From assembly GCF_003053725.1 (NCBI RefSeq), contig NZ_QAYC01000001.1:1-64000 (forward strand): a stretch of 64,000 nt of DNA, written 5' to 3'. The notes beneath the pieces are model-generated. The model saw only the letters and a program-made list of their open reading frames with translations, had not been told where the DNA came from and did no database searches. This document shows positions 7,369 to 16,154 of this stretch, piece after piece. The DNA is from Rhodovulum kholense (GTDB taxonomy: Bacteria > Pseudomonadota > Alphaproteobacteria > Rhodobacterales > Rhodobacteraceae). The position numbers were made by a program, and so were the translations under genes. Within the stretch, counting starts at the first letter, position 1, and each line of letters opens with the position of its first letter.

Positions 7369-9195
7369 TCAGTCCTCGGGGCGGGTCAGGCCGTAGGCGG
7401 CGAGCTTGGTGTAGAGCGTCGAGCGCGCGATCCCCAGCCGTCGGGCAGTGGCCGACATGTTGCCGCCGCTTGCCGCCATCGCCTCAAGGATGCGGGTGCG
7501 CTCGTCCGGTTCGGGCCGGGGCAGGGGGGCGGCCGGGGTCCGGATCTTTTCTGGCAGGTCTTCGGCGTCGATCACGCCGCGGCCGCAGAACAGCACCAGC
7601 GCCTGCATGTCGTTTCTCAATTCGCGGGCATTGCCGGGCCAGGGATAGGCCATCAGCGCCTCGCGTGCGGCCCGGGTCAGCGCCGGCGCCCGGCGCCCGG
7701 CCTCGGCGGCAGCCTGGGACAGGAAATGCTGGGCCAGCAGCGGAATGTCCTCGGCCCGGTCGCGCAGCGGCGGCAGCCGGAACTGGATCGTCGAGATGCG
7801 GTGGAACAGGTCGCGCCGGAACCGGTTTTCGGCCACGTCCCGGGGCAGGTCGCGATGGGTCAGCGCGATCACCCGGAAGTCGGAGCGTTCCGGCGCATCG
7901 GGGCTGCGCGCCCGGGTCAGCCCGTCTTCCAGGACCCGCAGCAAGAAGGGTTGCACGTCTCCGGGCATCTCGCCGATCTCGTCCAGGCAGAGTGTGCCGC
8001 CATGCGCCGCGGCCACGGCGCCGCTGCCGGGGCCGTCGGTTTCGAACAGCACACCCGCGGCGCTGTCGGCGCGCAGCGCGCCGCAATTCACCGGCACATA
8101 GCGCCCGTGCCGCTGGGCCGAGGCATCGTGGATCGCGCGGGCCAGCAGCTCCTTGCCGGTGCCGGTCTCGCCGCTGATCAGCACGGGCACGGCCGAGCCC
8201 GCCACGCAGCGCGCATGTTCGAGCAGGCGGACAATCGCGGGCGCGGTCCCCAGAAAGGCGTCGAACGGGTCGCCGCTGGGGGTTTCGACGGGCGTCCGCC
8301 GGCCGCGATAGGCCGTCAGCACCAGCCCGATGGGCAAGCCGTCGCGGCGCAGGATCTCGCCATCCATGCCCGAGAACCGGTCCGACATCTCGCTTGCCCA
8401 GTCATCTTCGCGCCGGTCGCCGATGGCGCCGCCCTGGATCGCCTGGTTCGACCAGACCGCGCGGGTGTCGTGCAGCACCGCGCCGCGCCGGTCGATCAGG
8501 ATCATGTGGGTGTTCTGCCAGCGCGCGCGGCGGCCCATGAACTGCTGGTACAGCACCTCGCGCTCTTCGCCGATCAGCCGGGCCAGCGCCTGGGTGATCT
8601 CGTCGCCGACCGCCATCGCCAGCGCCATGCTTTGCGGCAGGAACACATCGGTCGGCCCGGAGATGTCGACGATCCCGCGCAGCGACCGGTCGACCGGGTC
8701 CAGCACCGGCACGGCGGCGCAGCTCCAGCGCTGGATCTCTTCGCAGAAATGCTGGATGCCATGCACCAAGGCCGGCCGCCCCGAAGCCGCGGCGGTGCCG
8801 ATGCCATTGGTCCCGATGCTGGTTTCCTGCCAGTTGCCGCCGATCTGCAGCCGGTTCTCGCGGCCGGTGTCGATCACCCCCGGATCGCCCTCGGTCTCGG
8901 TGATGATGCAGTCGGGCGAGGCCAGGATCATCATCGATCCGGTGTCCTTCAGCATCGCCCGCGCCCGGAGCAGCGCGGCCCGGGCCAGCCGCCGCAACTC
9001 GGCGGTTTCCGTGCGCTTGCGCTGCAGCACCTCGTCGGTGACCTGCGGTGCGGTCAGCCGGTCGGGCAGCACACCCGAGTCGCGCGAGCGCAGCCAGGAG
9101 GCCGCCAGGTCCGGGTCGAGATCGTCCGGCAATGCGCCGGTGTCCAGGAAGCGGACCCAGTCCGCTTTCCTGACGAAGCGTTCGCGCGCGACCAT
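7369..9195 (-). CDS. acxR: AcxR, AcoR-type AAA+ transcriptional activator of acetone carboxylase
   Basis: The 608-residue protein has an N-terminal sensor region (about 50-210, GAF-like, with a GTNGIGTA segment typical of AcoR relatives) and an AAA+ domain. The AAA+ domain has Walker A GETGTGK (342-348), Walker B TLCLDEIGE (401-409) and an R-finger region with FRRDLFHR. A Fis-type helix-turn-helix closes it (about 570-600). It is most likely the activator of acxABC, responding to acetone or a related ketone or alcohol. Unusually, the segment between NCGAL (370-374) and Walker B is short and contains no GAFTGA loop, the element that touches sigma-54. The protein may therefore act with a sigma-70-type polymerase. 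Confidence 0.9.
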   Translation of the reverse strand: MVARERFVRKADWVRFLDTGALPDDLDPDLAASWLRSRDSGVLPDRLTAPQVTDEVLQRKRTETAELRRLARAALLRARAMLKDTGSMMILASPDCIITETEGDPGVIDTGRENRLQIGGNWQETSIGTNGIGTAAASGRPALVHGIQHFCEEIQRWSCAAVPVLDPVDRSLRGIVDISGPTDVFLPQSMALAMAVGDEITQALARLIGEEREVLYQQFMGRRARWQNTHMILIDRRGAVLHDTRAVWSNQAIQGGAIGDRREDDWASEMSDRFSGMDGEILRRDGLPIGLVLTAYRGRRTPVETPSGDPFDAFLGTAPAIVRLLEHARCVAGSAVPVLISGETGTGKELLARAIHDASAQRHGRYVPVNCGALRADSAAGVLFETDGPGSGAVAAAHGGTLCLDEIGEMPGDVQPFLLRVLEDGLTRARSPDAPERSDFRVIALTHRDLPRDVAENRFRRDLFHRISTIQFRLPPLRDRAEDIPLLAQHFLSQAAAEAGRRAPALTRAAREALMAYPWPGNARELRNDMQALVLFCGRGVIDAEDLPEKIRTPAAPLPRPEPDERTRILEAMAASGGNMSATARRLGIARSTLYTKLAAYGLTRPED

Positions 9196-9508
9196 ATCTC
9201 CTCCCAGGGACCGTGCCCGGCCCCGAATACGTCGTCACGTTTGTCGCATCATTCTACCGGGCGCGGGGAAATCTGGAAAGGTCGCGGCCCGGGCTCCTTT
9301 GGCGGGGACGTGGGAGGGGCGGGACGGGCAGGGCGGGACCGGCGGCTTGCCGCTCGCGGCAACCGGATTGTTCCCAGAACCGGGTCCAGGTGTTAACCTT
9401 GATTGACGGTTCGCGTTGCGCATAGCGCGAATCGGGACGGATCTGCGACCCGGACCTCCCGGAAGGGCTGTCCGAGACAGGTCCATTCGCCGGATTTCCC
9501 CCGGCTCC

Positions 9509-9543
9509 GAAGGCCTCCGGTACTTACCCCGCCGGAGGCCTTC
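9509..9543. terminator. Perfect 12-bp hairpin downstream of ilvH
   Basis: GAAGGCCTCCGG (9509-9520) and CCGGAGGCCTTC (9532-9543) are perfect inverted copies with an 11-nt loop, 29 nt past the ilvH stop. It probably terminates ilvIH transcription. The rest of the 9196-9571 gap (376 nt) should hold the acxR promoter, but I see no clear promoter, ORF or RNA there. Confidence 0.65.
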
Positions 9544-9571
9544 ATCCTTTCAGGTTCCGGGTGCCGAGGCC

Positions 9572-10132
9572 TCACTTCCCGCGCGCCAAGGCGGCGACGC
9601 CGGTGCGCGCCATTTCGCAAAGACCGAGCGGGCGCATCAACTCGCCGAAGGCGTCGACCTTCTGGGGCGTGCCGGTGATTTCGAAGACAAAGCTTTCCAG
9701 CGTCGAGTCGACCACATTGGCGCGGAAGATATCGGCAAGCCGCAGCGCTTCGACCCGCTTCTCGCCGGTTCCGGTGACCTTGAAAAGCGCCAGTTCACGT
9801 TCGACCGACGGCCCCTCGACCGTCAGATCGTGGACCTCGTGCACGGGAACGATGCGGCCAAGCTGGGCCTTGATCTGCTCGATCACGGCCGGTGTGCCGG
9901 TGGTCACGATGGTGATCCGGCTCTTGTGGCCGGCGTGATCGACCTCGGCCACGGTCAGGCTGTCGATATTGTAGCCGCGCCCCGAAAAGAGCCCGATGAC
10001 GCGGGCCAGCACGCCTGCCTCGTTGTCGACGGTCACCGCCAGGGTGTGACGTTCGCTGGTCTCGGCATTGGGGTCGCGCAGGTCATAGGCGGAATGTCTG
10101 GAGGTGCCTTGCTGGATGTTCAACGGAGCCAT
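9572..10132 (-). CDS. ilvH: Acetolactate synthase small (regulatory) subunit
   Basis: The 186-residue protein is the regulatory subunit of acetohydroxyacid synthase. It starts with an ACT domain (HTLAVTVDNEAGVLARVIGLFSGRGYNIDSL split over residues about 28-59) that senses valine, followed by the C-terminal small-subunit domain. It activates and confers feedback control on the IlvI catalytic subunit in branched-chain amino acid synthesis. The start at 10132 is supported by GAGAGGAC eight nucleotides upstream. A small ORF of 122 codons separates it from ilvI, ending one base before this ATG. Confidence 0.95.
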   Translation of the reverse strand: MAPLNIQQGTSRHSAYDLRDPNAETSERHTLAVTVDNEAGVLARVIGLFSGRGYNIDSLTVAEVDHAGHKSRITIVTTGTPAVIEQIKAQLGRIVPVHEVHDLTVEGPSVERELALFKVTGTGEKRVEALRLADIFRANVVDSTLESFVFEITGTPQKVDAFGELMRPLGLCEMARTGVAALARGK

Positions 10133-10133
10133 G

Positions 10134-10502
10134 TCATGTCCTCTCGGCGTTATCGTTTGCGCCCGGCCGGGTGCCGGGCGAAGTCTCGGGGCTTCGGGCG
10201 CGCGGCACGAGCCATAGCGCGACCGCCAGGGTCAGCGCCATGCCCGCCAGCGGAAGCCACGCGGCGGGCGGTTGCGGTCCGGGCCTTGGCACGAGGTCCG
10301 GCACGACCCTCGGTGCCACGGTCCGGAACGGGCCGACATCGTCGCGGTCTGCGTCCCGACGCGCCCGGGCCGCGCCGCGATCCGGGCGGCGAGGATTGCC
10401 GAGGGCAGGGCGGCGGCAATGACCAGCGGCGGCCGCCCACGGGCCGCCGGCAGGCGCCGACCCGTGCGGGCGTTGCCGCCAGGGTAACAGCGCCGCCGCC
10501 AT
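10134..10502 (-). CDS. Hypothetical small protein between ilvI and ilvH, one predicted membrane segment
   Basis: This frame of 122 codons fills the ilvI-ilvH gap almost exactly: its ATG is 3 nt after the ilvI stop and its TGA ends 1 nt before the ilvH ATG. The product is Arg/Pro/Ala-rich, with one hydrophobic stretch (about 81-100, LPLAGMALTLAVALWLV) and a C-terminus ANDNAERT. The exact fit and the ribosome site for ilvH inside its end suggest a real translated spacer gene. However, the high GC content makes chance open frames common and the upstream Shine-Dalgarno is weak. I recognise no family. Confidence 0.45.
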   Translation of the reverse strand: MAAALLPWRQRPHGSAPAGGPWAAAAGHCRRPALGNPRRPDRGAARARRDADRDDVGPFRTVAPRVVPDLVPRPGPQPPAAWLPLAGMALTLAVALWLVPRARSPETSPGTRPGANDNAERT

Positions 10503-10505
10503 GGC

Positions 10506-12263
10506 TCAGACGAGGACCGCGCCCTTGGTCCCGATCGCCCCTTCGGTCTCGGCGTCGCCCAGCAGCATGTCGTTATGGGCGCGACCCGACGGGATCATCG
10601 GGAAGCAGTTCTCGTGCTTCTCGACCAGGCAGTCGAAGATCACCGGCCCGTCATAGGCCAGCATCTCGGCGATGGCGTCGTCCAGATCGGCAGGGTCCGA
10701 ACACTTGATCCCCTTGGCGCCGAACGCTTCGGCGAGCTTGACGAAATCGGGCAGCGCCTCGGACCAGCTGTGCGAATAGCGCCCGCCATGCAGAAGCGTC
10801 TGCCACTGCCGGACCATGCCGAGGCGCTCGTTGTTGAGGATGAACTGCTTGACCGGCAGGCGGTATTGCACCGCCGTGCCCATCTCCTGCATGTTCATCA
10901 GCCACGATCCCTCGCCCGCGACGTTGATGACCAGCGCCTCGGGATGGGCGACCTGCACGCCCACCGAGGCCGGCATGCCGTAGCCCATGGTGCCAAGCCC
11001 GCCCGAGGTCATCCAGTGGTTCGGCGCCTCGAAGCCGAGGAACTGCGCCGCCCACATCTGGTGCTGGCCGACCTCGGTGCAGATGAAGCGGTCCTTGCGG
11101 TGCCGCGTCAGCGCCTCGAGCCGCTGCAGGGCGTATTGCGGCTTGATGATCGTCTCGGACGGGGTGTAGCGCAGGCAGTCGACGGTCTTCCATTCGTCGA
11201 TCTGCGCCCACCAGGGCTTGAGTGCCTCCTTGTTCACCTTGCGCCCGCGCGACTTCCAGATCCTCAGCAGATCCTCCAGCACATGGGCCACGTCGCCGAT
11301 GATCGGCAGGTCGACATGGATCGTCTTGTTGATCGACGAGGGGTCGATGTCGATATGGGCCTTGACCGAGTGCGGGCTGAAATCGGCCACCCGGCCGGTG
11401 ATGCGGTCGTCGAAGCGCGCGCCGACACAGATCATCAGGTCGCAATCGTGCATCGCGAGGTTGGCCTCATAAAGCCCGTGCATGCCCAGCATGCCCAACC
11501 AGTTCTTGCCGCTCGCCGGATAGGCGCCCAGACCCATCAGGGTGGAGGTGATCGGAAAACCCGTCGCCTCGACAAGCTCGCGCAGGAGCTGGGTCGCGGC
11601 ATCGCCCGAATTGATGACCCCGCCGCCGGTATAGAAGATCGGCCGCTCGGCGGTTTCCATCGCCTCGACGAGGCGGGTGATCGTCTCGCGGTCGCCCTTG
11701 ACCCTCGGGTGGTAATGGCCGTGTCCCGCCTTGACCGGACCGACATAGGTCCCCTCGGCGAATTGCACATCCTTGGGAATGTCGATCAGCACCGGGCCGG
11801 GACGGCCGGTGGTGGCGACGTGAAAGCCCTGATGGATCGTCTCGGCCAGCTTGTCGGGGTCCTTCACCAGCCAGTTATGCTTGGTGCAGGGGCGGGTGAT
11901 GCCGACGGTATCGGCCTCCTGGAAGGCATCGTTGCCAACGAGGAAGGTCGGAACCTGGCCCGACAGAACGACCAGCGGGATCGAGTCCATCAGCGCGTCG
12001 GTGATGCCGGTGACGGCATTGGTCGCGCCGGGGCCCGAGGTGACGAGAACGACGCCGGGCTTGCCGGTCGAGCGGGCATAGCCCTCGGCCGCATGGACCG
12101 CGCCCTGTTCATGGCGCACCAGGATGTGCTGGATGTCGGTCTGCTGGTAAAGCTCGTCATAGATCGGAAGCACGGCCCCGCCCGGGTAGCCGAAGATTAC
12201 GTCGACCCCCTGGTCCTTGAGCGCCTGAACCACCATCTTCGCGCCGGTCATGGGCTGTGTCAT
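10506..12263 (-). CDS. ilvI: Acetolactate synthase large (catalytic) subunit
   Basis: The 585-residue thiamin-diphosphate enzyme condenses two pyruvates to 2-acetolactate, or pyruvate with 2-oxobutyrate, in the first shared step of Val/Leu/Ile synthesis. N-terminal FGYPGGAVLPIYDEL carries the conserved catalytic Glu region (VRHEQGAVHAAEGYAR). The C-terminal GEGSWLMNMQE...ILNN segment is the ThDP/Mg2+ motif. Length is typical. It is first in the ilvI-ORF-ilvH group and is preceded by a leader peptide and attenuator, so Leu/Val/Ile supply probably controls it through transcription attenuation. Confidence 0.97.
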   Translation of the reverse strand: MTQPMTGAKMVVQALKDQGVDVIFGYPGGAVLPIYDELYQQTDIQHILVRHEQGAVHAAEGYARSTGKPGVVLVTSGPGATNAVTGITDALMDSIPLVVLSGQVPTFLVGNDAFQEADTVGITRPCTKHNWLVKDPDKLAETIHQGFHVATTGRPGPVLIDIPKDVQFAEGTYVGPVKAGHGHYHPRVKGDRETITRLVEAMETAERPIFYTGGGVINSGDAATQLLRELVEATGFPITSTLMGLGAYPASGKNWLGMLGMHGLYEANLAMHDCDLMICVGARFDDRITGRVADFSPHSVKAHIDIDPSSINKTIHVDLPIIGDVAHVLEDLLRIWKSRGRKVNKEALKPWWAQIDEWKTVDCLRYTPSETIIKPQYALQRLEALTRHRKDRFICTEVGQHQMWAAQFLGFEAPNHWMTSGGLGTMGYGMPASVGVQVAHPEALVINVAGEGSWLMNMQEMGTAVQYRLPVKQFILNNERLGMVRQWQTLLHGGRYSHSWSEALPDFVKLAEAFGAKGIKCSDPADLDDAIAEMLAYDGPVIFDCLVEKHENCFPMIPSGRAHNDMLLGDAETEGAIGTKGAVLV

Positions 12264-12301
12264 CTTTTCGTTCTCCGTGCTGTCCGCCAGCTTTTGCGCA
12301 T

Positions 12302-12369
12302 AAAAAAGCCCCCGTGGAGCGGGGGCGCATGGGGAGGACCCTGGGTCCGCCGTTACCGGCCCATGCGCC
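12302..12369 (-). promoter_or_regulatory. ilv attenuator: intrinsic terminator with competing antiterminator
   Basis: On the minus strand the terminator stem GCCCCCG/CGGGGGC (12308-12314, 12320-12326, loop 5 nt) is followed by six T (12307-12302). A perfect 10-bp antiterminator pairs 12360-12369 (inside the leader ORF) with 12324-12333, sharing three bases with the terminator arm. A ribosome stalled at the Leu/Val/Ile codons leaves 12360-12369 free, so the antiterminator forms. A ribosome at the leader stop covers it, so the terminator forms. This is the standard amino-acid attenuation layout. Confidence 0.85.
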
Positions 12370-12400
12370 TGTCTTCCGTAATTACGAGTACGAGGGTCAT
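12353..12400 (-). CDS. ilvL: ilv leader peptide (15 residues)
   Basis: ATG at 12400 opens a 15-codon frame, MTLVLVITEDRRMGR, ending in TAA at 12353. Five consecutive regulatory codons (Leu-Val-Leu-Val-Ile) follow Met-Thr, as expected for a branched-chain amino acid leader. AAGGAG lies about 10 nt upstream. It lies directly ahead of the attenuator hairpins and the ilvI gene. Short leader peptides act by ribosome position rather than by the peptide itself. Confidence 0.85.
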   Translation of the reverse strand: MTLVLVITEDRRMGR

Positions 12401-12723
12401 TGCCGCGGGACTCCTTTGGCGTTGCGTGCGCGGGACATTAGGAGCCTGCCCGGAAGGGGTCAACCGCAAAAATCGTGAAGAATAGTTCCCTGCGGCAATG
12501 AATCCTTTCCGTTTGTTGCGCACCGATGGGGGTCTCGCGCACAAGTGCGAAACGCGGGTTGCGCTGGACGCAGGTCGGACATGCGGAATGAGCAACGCAG
12601 GGCGGCTGGCCGGGGCCGCGCGGGGCGGCTAGGGTCGCGCCCGTTTTGCGCAGCACGCAGGCTCCGGCCGGTCCGAGCGACGACCGACCCGGGGCAGCGG
12701 ACCCAAGAAAAGGACATCTGCCC
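12401..12723. other. Divergent intergenic region between ilv leader and TRAP operon
   Basis: These 323 nt must hold the promoter for the ilv leader transcript (minus) and for the first TRAP binding-protein gene (plus). I could not pick out convincing -35/-10 pairs or operators, and see no ORF with coding character. Confidence 0.4.
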
Positions 12724-13806
12724 ATGGATCGCCGCTCTTTCCTGAAGACCTCCGCCCTTGGCGGCTCGGCCGCCGCGGCCACCACGCTGGCCGCCCCCGC
12801 CCTGGCCCAGGGGGTGCGGACGCTGACCATGGTCACCTCCTGGCCGAACGGCATGGCTGGGGTCCACGATTCCGCGATGTTCTGCAAGAACCGGATCGAG
12901 GCGCTGAGCGACGGCCAGATCAAGGTCGAGGTCAAGGCCGCGGGCGAACTGGTGGGCGCGTTCGAGGTGTTCGACGCGGTCAGCTCGGGTCAGGCCGACA
13001 TGTACCATTCGTCGGACTACTATTTCGTCAACCAGCACCCGGCCTTCGCCTTCTTCTCGACCGTGCCCTTCGGGATGACCGCTCAGGAGCAGATCAACTG
13101 GTACTATCAGGGCGAGGGTGCGGCCTTCCATGACGAGCTGGGCGAGATCTTCGGGCTGAAGATGTTCCTCGTCGGCAATACCGGCGCCCAGTCGGGCGGA
13201 TGGTTCCGCAAGGAGATCAACACGCCCGAGGACTTCCAGGGGCTCAAGTTCCGCATGCCGGGGCTGGGCGGCGTCGCCATGGGCAAGCTGGGCGTCTCGG
13301 TCCAGAACATCCCCGGTGGCGAGGTCTATCAGGCGTTGTCGACCGGCGCGCTTGACGGCACCGAATGGGTCGGCCCCTGGGCCGACGAGAAGGCGGGCTT
13401 CTACGAGATCACCAAGATCTACTACACCGCCGGGTTCCACGAGCCGGGCGCGGGGCTGTCCCTTGCGCTGAACCGCGATCTCTTCGACAGCCTGACGCCC
13501 TTCCAGCAGCAGGTCATGGCAAGCGCCGCGGCCGAGTGCAACCAGTGGACGCTGTCGATGTTCCTGTCGCAAAACAGTGCGGCGCTGTCGCGGCTGGCTT
13601 CGGAAGGGGTGCGGATCATGACCTTCCCCGATCCGGTCTGGGACGTGTTCGGCCAGGCCGCGCAGGAGGCGCTGGAGGAAAACCGCGACGGCGATATCTA
13701 CGACCGCATGCTGGACAGCTACATGGCCTCGATGCGGAGTTCGTCGAGCTGGCTGCAGGCCTCCGAAGGCACCTACCGCGCCCAGCGCGACCGCGTGATC
13801 GGCTGA
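12724..13806 (+). CDS. TRAP transporter substrate-binding protein (TakP/DctP type), copy 1
   Basis: This 360-residue periplasmic binding protein begins with a twin-arginine signal (DRRSFLK, then an Ala-rich stretch ending ALAQ near residue 28). It has TRAP binding-protein features: KFRMPG around residue 178 with the ligand-contacting Arg, GTEWVGPWADEKAGF, and a final YRAQRDRV helix. The W-G-P-W and FHEPG segments resemble binding proteins for 2-oxo acids or other monocarboxylates such as TakP; the actual ligand is not known. The ATG at 12724 fits the signal motif and an AAAGGA ribosome site. A close paralogue follows 249 nt downstream, ahead of the membrane subunits. Confidence 0.92.
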   Translation: MDRRSFLKTSALGGSAAAATTLAAPALAQGVRTLTMVTSWPNGMAGVHDSAMFCKNRIEALSDGQIKVEVKAAGELVGAFEVFDAVSSGQADMYHSSDYYFVNQHPAFAFFSTVPFGMTAQEQINWYYQGEGAAFHDELGEIFGLKMFLVGNTGAQSGGWFRKEINTPEDFQGLKFRMPGLGGVAMGKLGVSVQNIPGGEVYQALSTGALDGTEWVGPWADEKAGFYEITKIYYTAGFHEPGAGLSLALNRDLFDSLTPFQQQVMASAAAECNQWTLSMFLSQNSAALSRLASEGVRIMTFPDPVWDVFGQAAQEALEENRDGDIYDRMLDSYMASMRSSSSWLQASEGTYRAQRDRVIG

Positions 13807-14055
13807 TCCCGGCAGGGCGGCCCCGGTCCTCCCGGATCGCGGGCCGCCGAATCGAGACAGGCGCCGGACGGGGTCCGGCAGGCCGCCCGGTGCGGTTGCA
13901 CAACTTTCGGGCGGAATGCGTGGCGATTCTGTAAGGAAAGTTCGCGCCCCGTCCTTTCTGGCTATTTATCTGATCTGACCCTCCCGCTAGATTGCCCGCA
14001 CCTAAAACGATCCGCCCGTCGAGGAGGCGGGCACGAAACCGGGAGGAGAGAGTTC

Positions 14056-15138
14056 ATGGATCGACGTTCATTTCTGCGCAGGTCCGCGCTGGGCGGTTCG
14101 GCCGCGGCCGCCGCCGCGCTGGCGGCACCCGCCTATGCCCAGGGCAAGCGCACGCTGACGCTGGTCACCACCTGGGGCCGGGGGCTCGCGGGCGTGCATG
14201 ACGCCGCGCAGTACTGTGCCGACCAGATCACCGCCGTCACCGATGGCCAGCTGACCGTCGATCTGAAGGCTGCGGGCGAGCTTGTCGGCGCCTTCGAGGT
14301 GTTCGACGCGGTCACCTCGGGGCAGGCCGACATGTATCACGGGGTCGACTATTATTTCGTCGGCCAGCATCCGGGCTATCAGTTCTTCGCCTCGCTGCCT
14401 TTCGGCATGACCGCACAGGAACTGCACAACTGGTACTATCACTCGGGCGGGCACGAGCTGCACAACGAGCTGGGCCAGATCTTCGGACTGAAGAGCTTCC
14501 TTGCGGGCAATACCGGGCCGCAATCGGGCGGCTGGTTCCGCAGGGAAATCAAGAGCCCCGAGGACTTCAAGGGCCTCAAGTTCCGGATGCCGGGGCAGGG
14601 CGGCGAGATCCTTGGCAAGCTCGGGGCCTCGGTGCAGAACCTGCCCGGGTCCGAGGTCTATCAGGCGCTGTCTTCGGGGGCCATCGACGGCACTGAATGG
14701 ATCGGCCCCTGGGCCGACGAGAAGGCGGGCTTCCAGGAGATCACCAAGATCTACTACACCGCCGGCTTCCACGAACCCGGCCCGGGCCTGTCGCTGGCGA
14801 TGAACCTCGAGGTCTTCGAAAGCCTGACGCCGTCGCAACAGGCGACGGTCCAGCAGGTGACCGCCTCGGCCAACCAGTGGGCGTTGTCGCTGTTCATGAA
14901 GAACAACGCCTCGGCGCTGCGGCGGCTGCAGGCGGGCGGCGTGCAGGTGCGCGAGTTCAGCGACGACGTATGGGACGCCTTCGGCGCTGCCGCGCAGGAG
15001 GTCTTTGCCCAGTACATGGGCGATGATCTCTACAAGAAGATCTACGACAGCTACGTCGCCTCGATGCGCGATTCCGCTGCCTGGATCGAGATTTCGGAGG
15101 GGGTCTTCACCCGCCAGCGGAACCGCGTTCTGGGCTGA
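14056..15138 (+). CDS. TRAP transporter substrate-binding protein (TakP/DctP type), copy 2
   Basis: This 360-residue protein is a close paralogue of the gene just upstream: same length, same twin-arginine start (DRRSFLRRSALGGSA), and shared blocks such as GELVGAFEVFDAV, LKFRMPG and GPWADEKAGF. GGGAGGAGAG precedes the ATG. It is 105 nt ahead of the DctQ gene, so it is likely the binding protein co-expressed with the permease. Differences around the binding blocks (ENQ/LHNWYYHSGG region) may mean a different ligand. It is a recent or maintained tandem duplication. Confidence 0.92.
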   Translation: MDRRSFLRRSALGGSAAAAAALAAPAYAQGKRTLTLVTTWGRGLAGVHDAAQYCADQITAVTDGQLTVDLKAAGELVGAFEVFDAVTSGQADMYHGVDYYFVGQHPGYQFFASLPFGMTAQELHNWYYHSGGHELHNELGQIFGLKSFLAGNTGPQSGGWFRREIKSPEDFKGLKFRMPGQGGEILGKLGASVQNLPGSEVYQALSSGAIDGTEWIGPWADEKAGFQEITKIYYTAGFHEPGPGLSLAMNLEVFESLTPSQQATVQQVTASANQWALSLFMKNNASALRRLQAGGVQVREFSDDVWDAFGAAAQEVFAQYMGDDLYKKIYDSYVASMRDSAAWIEISEGVFTRQRNRVLG

Positions 15139-15243
15139 GCCCGGCCGCGCCCGTACCACCTGGCGCCCCGGCCCGAACCAAGGGCCGGGGCGTCGATGCT
15201 TCACCGATCCCGCCACGACAGGCGGGGCAAACGGGAGAACCGG

Positions 15244-16137
15244 ATGCTCGACGGCATTCTGTGGGTCTGCAAGAACATCCTGCTGGCCTTCTACAATTTC
15301 GGCTTTGCGCTGTCCCATCCGGGGCTCTGGCTCGACTGGTCCGACAAGAAGGCGATCATGCGGGTCGTATATTACGGCGGTTCGGTTGAGTTCTTCTTCG
15401 TGGTCTTCACCGCTTTCCTCGTGCTGACCGCAGTCGGGATCTGGCGGCGGCAGGTCATGTGGGGCACGGTCCGGCTGCTCGAGGGGCTGGCCAACGGCAT
15501 CGGCCGCGCCGTTGCCTGGTTCGGGCTGTTGATGGTGCTGCAGCAGATCATGATCGTCTTCCTGCAGCGGATCTTCCGTGTCTCGGAAATCGGTGTCGGG
15601 CCGTTCGGCTACACCTTCACCAAGGATCTCTCGTGGTGGTCCGAAGAACTCAAGCTTTACAACGCCGCCATCGTGGCGCTGTGCGCGACCTACACCTTCG
15701 TGCAGTCGGGCCATGTGCGGGTCGATCTGGTCTATTCGGCGGTGGGCTTCCGCGCCAAGCGCGCGATCGACATGGCGGGGTCGCTTCTGTTCATGATGCC
15801 GGTGGCGGTGCTGGTCTGGATGTATTCCTGGTTCTTCATGTGGCGCCACCTGATCACGCCCAAGCCCTCGGCCTCGGACACGATCGAGCGGCTTCTGATG
15901 AAGGCCCGCGCGGTGCGCTGGAACGTCGAGACCATCGGCTTCTCGCCCAACGGGTTCAACGGGTACTTCCTGTTCAAGGTGCTTCTGGTGGCCTTTACCG
16001 GCCTCGTGTTCCTGCAGGCCATCGCGTTCTTCTACCGGTCCTTCCTCGAATTCGTGGAAGGCGAGGAGAGCGCCGGAAAATATCTCGACCGGGACAGCCT
16101 TGGCGCCGGCGAAGAAGCCTATGAAGGCACGCATTAA
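15244..16137 (+). CDS. TRAP transporter small membrane subunit (DctQ)
   Basis: About 297 residues, with several hydrophobic helices (around the FFVVFTAFLVLTAVGIW, LLMVLQQIMIVFLQ and SLLFMMPVAVLVWMYSWFF stretches) and the DctQ-type segment TFVQSGHVRVDLVY that pairs with the large subunit. It is longer than the common 160-230 residues, matching the extended DctQ partners of oversized DctM proteins. ATG at 15244 is preceded by GGGAG; an upstream in-frame ATG at 15196 lacks both a site and hydrophobic sequence. It lies 17 nt ahead of the dctM gene. Confidence 0.9.
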   Translation: MLDGILWVCKNILLAFYNFGFALSHPGLWLDWSDKKAIMRVVYYGGSVEFFFVVFTAFLVLTAVGIWRRQVMWGTVRLLEGLANGIGRAVAWFGLLMVLQQIMIVFLQRIFRVSEIGVGPFGYTFTKDLSWWSEELKLYNAAIVALCATYTFVQSGHVRVDLVYSAVGFRAKRAIDMAGSLLFMMPVAVLVWMYSWFFMWRHLITPKPSASDTIERLLMKARAVRWNVETIGFSPNGFNGYFLFKVLLVAFTGLVFLQAIAFFYRSFLEFVEGEESAGKYLDRDSLGAGEEAYEGTH

Positions 16138-16154
16138 AGGGGCAGGGCAGGCAT

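Noticed and set aside
4942-9396. Very long plus-strand open frame (about 1480 codons) antisense to acxA and acxR
   Set aside because: It is a shadow of high-GC codon bias opposite two well-identified genes; its translation is His/Arg/Gly-rich with no domain pattern.
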